Of a stretch of 64,000 bases of DNA, positions 61,135 to 64,000 are shown piece by piece. Numbering within the stretch: the stretch's first letter is position 1; each line of letters starts with the position of its first letter. This DNA is from Dehalogenimonas etheniformans. GTDB taxonomy: Bacteria; Chloroflexota; Dehalococcoidia; Dehalococcoidales; Dehalococcoidaceae. The position numbers and the translations under genes were made by a program. The stretch lies in contig NZ_CP058566.2 of the NCBI RefSeq assembly GCF_014672715.2, positions 434,001 to 498,000 of the forward strand, written 5' to 3'. Below the pieces are notes generated by a model. It did not search any database, was not told where the DNA came from, and worked only from the letters and a program-made list of their open reading frames with translations.

Positions 61135-63702
61135 TTAATTTTCATCTGCCATACGCTTGATTTCGTACAGGCGGTCGAGGGCTTCCTTGGGGGTCATAGA
61201 ATCAGGATCAAGCTTTTTGATTTCATCGACGACTTTAGGTGGTCGGCTGAAGAACGAGAGTTGGGGCGCTTCTTCAATTCCTGCCACCTTGCGGGTTGCC
61301 GGCACCACCCTGGCGGTTTCCAGTTCGAGCAGGATGCGGTTGGCGCGGTTGATGATGGCCTTGGGAAGCCCGGCCAGCTTGGCAACGTGGATTCCATAGC
61401 TGCGGTCAACCCCTCCGGGCTGGACCCTGTGGAGGAAGACCACGTTACCTTTGTCCTCGGTTACGGCTACGTTGAAGTTCCGGACGCGAGGCAATTTTTC
61501 GGATAGTTCAACGAGTTCGTGGTAGTGGGTCGCAAACAGCGTCCGGGCACCGATCCGGTCGTGGATGAATTCCACCACGGCGCGCGCTATAGCTAGCCCG
61601 TCATAAGTAGAGGTGCCACGGCCGATCTCGTCGAGGATCAGGAGGCTTCTGCGCGTTGCGCTCGATAGAATTGCCGCCGTTTCCACCATCTCGACCATGA
61701 ATGTGGACTGCCCCGAAGCCAGGTCTTCGCGGGCGCCGATTCGGGTGAAAATCCGGTCGCAAATGCCGATTTCAGCCCTGGCAGCGGGCACGAACGAGCC
61801 CACCTCTGCCATCAGAACGATGATCGCGGTTTGCTTCAGGTAGGTGGATTTGCCAGCCATGTTGGGGCCGGTGAGGATTATCACCTGACTTCCCTCGTTC
61901 TCGAGGGTCAGGTCGTTGCTGATAAAGTTGCCCGGGCCAACGCACAGTTCGACCACCGGATGACGACCGGCGGTTATCGCGATGGGCCCCTGGTCCCTAA
62001 TCTCGGGTTTAACATATGAATTGGCGGCAGCGGTTGCGGCAAATGACGTGAAAACGTCCAACCGGGCGACGGCATCCGCCAGGGTGAGGAGGGCATCCGC
62101 TGATTGGCCGATCTGGCCAAGAATTTGGCGATAAAGGGAACTCTCGATTTCAGCCAAGCGTTCTTTTGAACTCAGGATTTGCGCTTCGTATTCCTTGAGC
62201 TCAGGGGTTACGTAACGCTCGGCGTTGGCCAGGGTCTGCTTGCGGATGAAACGGTCGGGGACCTGGGCTAAGTTTGCCTGAGACACTTCCAGATAGTAGC
62301 CGAAAACCTGGTTATAGCCGACCTTCAAATTCTTGATGCCGGTTTTGACTCTTTCCTCAGCCTCCAGCCTGGCAATGAAGCTTTTGGCATTTGTGGCCAG
62401 GTCCTTGATCTGATCGAGGTCGGCGGAAAAACCGGAGCGGATGACGCCGCCTTCACCGACGGCGGAGGAGGGTTCGGGTTCGACGGATTTTTCGATCAAA
62501 GAGATGAGATCGGGGTGTTCTTTCAGTTCGGACCTTAATCCCTCGAGCGGTGCCCCGCGGAGCGCCCGCGCCAGTTCCGGGACGGCCTCCAGGCTGCGCT
62601 TTAAGGCAATCAGTTCTCTCGGCAAAGCGGCAAAGTTGCGAATTCGGTTGGCCAACCTTTCGATGTCGGCGACGGGCTTTAACCACCGGGAGATTTCCTC
62701 ACGGGCGGCGTTGTTGCTCAGGATAGCCTCGACGATCATGTGCCGTTCGATAATTTTCTTCGAGTCGAGCAGGGGCTGCCCAAGCCACCGGCGCAACAGA
62801 CGGGCACCCATCGGTGATTTGGTGGAATCAAGGACCCCGAGCAAAGAACCGGCGATGGCACCGGTGGTGGCGTTTTTGAATATCTCAAGGTTGTTTACTG
62901 TGTTCTCGTCAAGAGCCATGTATTCGCCGGTCGAATAGGCTGAAAGATGGCTTAAGCCTGCGATTGAATCTTTATTAGTCTCTTTTAGATATGCGACGAT
63001 AGCCTCGGCAGCGGAAACAGCCAGAGGCCAGTGTCCTACACCGTAACCTTCGAGGGTGGCGACGCCGAAATGCTCTTTAAGCAGATCGGCTGCCGTGGCA
63101 TTATCGAATCGATAAGAATCGAGTTCAGAAACCGGTACGGGCGATGAAGGCCGGTAGCCGCAACCTTTGGGCACGATAATCTCGGCGGGGGCGAGACGCT
63201 CGATTTCGCTTTCGAGTCGGGCGGCTGGGAACTGCGTGGCTGCAAATTGCCCCGTCGAGATGTCGATATAGGCCAGTCCAGACTGTTCCTCCCCTGGGAC
63301 TACGGCCACCAGGTAGTTGTTAGTTTTGATGTCGAGGAGCCCGGGCTCGATGACCGTGCCTGGGGTGACCAGGCGTACTACTTCGCGGTCCATGAGTCCC
63401 TTGGTATCGCCGGGGCGAGCGGTCTGCTCGCAGATGGCTACTTTATGGCCGCGGTTGATGAGGCGGGCGAGGTAGTTGTCGACCGCATGATATGGGATGC
63501 CCGCCATTGGTACTTTAACGCCTTTACCCATTTCACGAGCAGTGAGGACGATCTCGAGTTCACGTGCCGTGAGTTCGGCATCGGAGTCGAACGTCTCGTA
63601 GAAATCACCGAGGCGAAAGAAGACTATCGCTTCGGGATAGCGACGCTTGATGCGCAGGTACTGGGAGCGGAGGGGGGTAAGGCTTTCGGTCACAGCGGTC
63701 AT
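61135..63702 (-). CDS. mutS: DNA mismatch repair protein MutS
   Basis: 855 residues, full length. N-terminal mismatch-reading domain with FFRLGDFYETF (the Phe-x-Glu wedge), core and clamp domains, then ATPase with Walker A TGPNMAGKSTYLKQ, STFMVEM and DEIGRGTSTYDG, and ATHYHEL. It detects mismatches; mutL is not in the window. Same strand as pyk and thiE. Confidence 0.98.
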   Translation of the reverse strand: MTAVTESLTPLRSQYLRIKRRYPEAIVFFRLGDFYETFDSDAELTARELEIVLTAREMGKGVKVPMAGIPYHAVDNYLARLINRGHKVAICEQTARPGDTKGLMDREVVRLVTPGTVIEPGLLDIKTNNYLVAVVPGEEQSGLAYIDISTGQFAATQFPAARLESEIERLAPAEIIVPKGCGYRPSSPVPVSELDSYRFDNATAADLLKEHFGVATLEGYGVGHWPLAVSAAEAIVAYLKETNKDSIAGLSHLSAYSTGEYMALDENTVNNLEIFKNATTGAIAGSLLGVLDSTKSPMGARLLRRWLGQPLLDSKKIIERHMIVEAILSNNAAREEISRWLKPVADIERLANRIRNFAALPRELIALKRSLEAVPELARALRGAPLEGLRSELKEHPDLISLIEKSVEPEPSSAVGEGGVIRSGFSADLDQIKDLATNAKSFIARLEAEERVKTGIKNLKVGYNQVFGYYLEVSQANLAQVPDRFIRKQTLANAERYVTPELKEYEAQILSSKERLAEIESSLYRQILGQIGQSADALLTLADAVARLDVFTSFAATAAANSYVKPEIRDQGPIAITAGRHPVVELCVGPGNFISNDLTLENEGSQVIILTGPNMAGKSTYLKQTAIIVLMAEVGSFVPAARAEIGICDRIFTRIGAREDLASGQSTFMVEMVETAAILSSATRRSLLILDEIGRGTSTYDGLAIARAVVEFIHDRIGARTLFATHYHELVELSEKLPRVRNFNVAVTEDKGNVVFLHRVQPGGVDRSYGIHVAKLAGLPKAIINRANRILLELETARVVPATRKVAGIEEAPQLSFFSRPPKVVDEIKKLDPDSMTPKEALDRLYEIKRMADEN

Positions 63703-63751
63703 TTTACCCGATGTATTGGGAGGGTGTCACCCGGTAGTAGGTTGAGTATTT

Positions 63752-64000
63752 TTATACGGAAAAGGCACTCCGGAGGTCGAAAACGCGCTGAATGAGATCT
63801 TCAGCTCCAATCAAATCCGAGACAATGGCAAAGCATTTACATTCCCTTTCTGCCAGCGATCCGATATTCTCCCTGTTAATGCCGCCAATGGCGACGACCG
63901 GCAGGTGAGAACGTTTAAGGGCATATTCTAGCAAGGCAACTCCGCCAGGGGGCGCTGCATCTGGCTTGGTGGAGGTGGCGAACACGGGGCCAACGCCGAG
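63752..64000 (-). CDS. thiE: Thiamine phosphate synthase, C-terminal part
   Basis: The frame runs off the window's right edge. GPVFATSTKPDA (the phosphate/thiazole site), LPVVAIGGINRENI and a C-terminal helix are those of ThiE, which joins the pyrimidine and thiazole halves of thiamine phosphate. The 50-bp gap to mutS suggests shared transcription. Confidence 0.88.
   Translation of the reverse strand, partial: LGVGPVFATSTKPDAAPPGGVALLEYALKRSHLPVVAIGGINRENIGSLAERECKCFAIVSDLIGAEDLIQRVFDLRSAFSV

Overview
The window looks like part of an organohalide-respiring Dehalococcoidia chromosome (Chloroflexota), most like Dehalogenimonas. The main reason is three TAT-exported reductive dehalogenase genes (rdhA), one rdhB anchor gene, an RdhC/NosR-like flavoprotein and a class II (B12-dependent) ribonucleotide reductase, next to ordinary core genes (hppA, rsmD, coaD, galU, dnaN, pyk, mutS). 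The genus is an inference from gene content.

Layout. (A) 1-4784: a restriction or defence-like cluster with the end of a DNA methyltransferase, a PD-(D/E)XK (DUF3883-like) protein, an SNF2 helicase and a ParB-like protein. (B) 5066-10415: core block with a probably leaderless small gene, hppA, an unknown gene, rsmD-coaD, ferredoxin and tRNA-Ala(CGC). (C) 10500-12090: an IS110-family element with a structured 3' non-coding end. (D) 12371-17366: a signalling operon (four-PAS sensor, histidine kinase, response regulator, REC-PAS-kinase). (E) 17547-36070: the first rdh region. It holds rdhA1, a DUF4160/DUF2442 pair, a TPR protein, rdhC, a three-gene corrinoid-protein-like/DUF1638-kinase/regulator operon, a BASS-like transporter, rdhA2-rdhB, a class II RNR between two DUF2795 genes, and two decayed transposases. 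(F) 36168-41003: a mobile module ending in a large serine recombinase. (G) 41231-48091: three receiver proteins, a barrel-fold protein, a radical SAM enzyme, rdhA3, a B12-binding radical SAM enzyme and a 52-codon ORF. (H) 48088-50694: galU, a CsbD-like gene, a membrane protein and a lipoprotein cytochrome c. (I) 50942-56532: recombination debris, a kinase, a ribbon-helix-helix gene, a folded RNA candidate and a second large serine recombinase whose 3' end overlaps the 3' end of dnaN. (J) 56444-64000: core genes dnaN, an ABC transporter, pyk, mutS and partial thiE.

How it fits together. RdhA enzymes reduce organohalides outside the membrane; RdhB and probably RdhC connect them to the membrane. 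Regulators are unusually dense (four histidine kinases, six receiver proteins), as expected where each rdh gene answers its own substrate. All three rdhA leaders contain a small hairpin with a purine-only GA-rich loop between CGG and CCG arms, which suggests shared post-transcriptional control. The operon at 25575-28620 appears to have recruited corrinoid-methyltransferase-type domains as sensors. Two serine recombinases, one of them sitting in the dnaN 3' end, suggest the rdh regions are island cargo.
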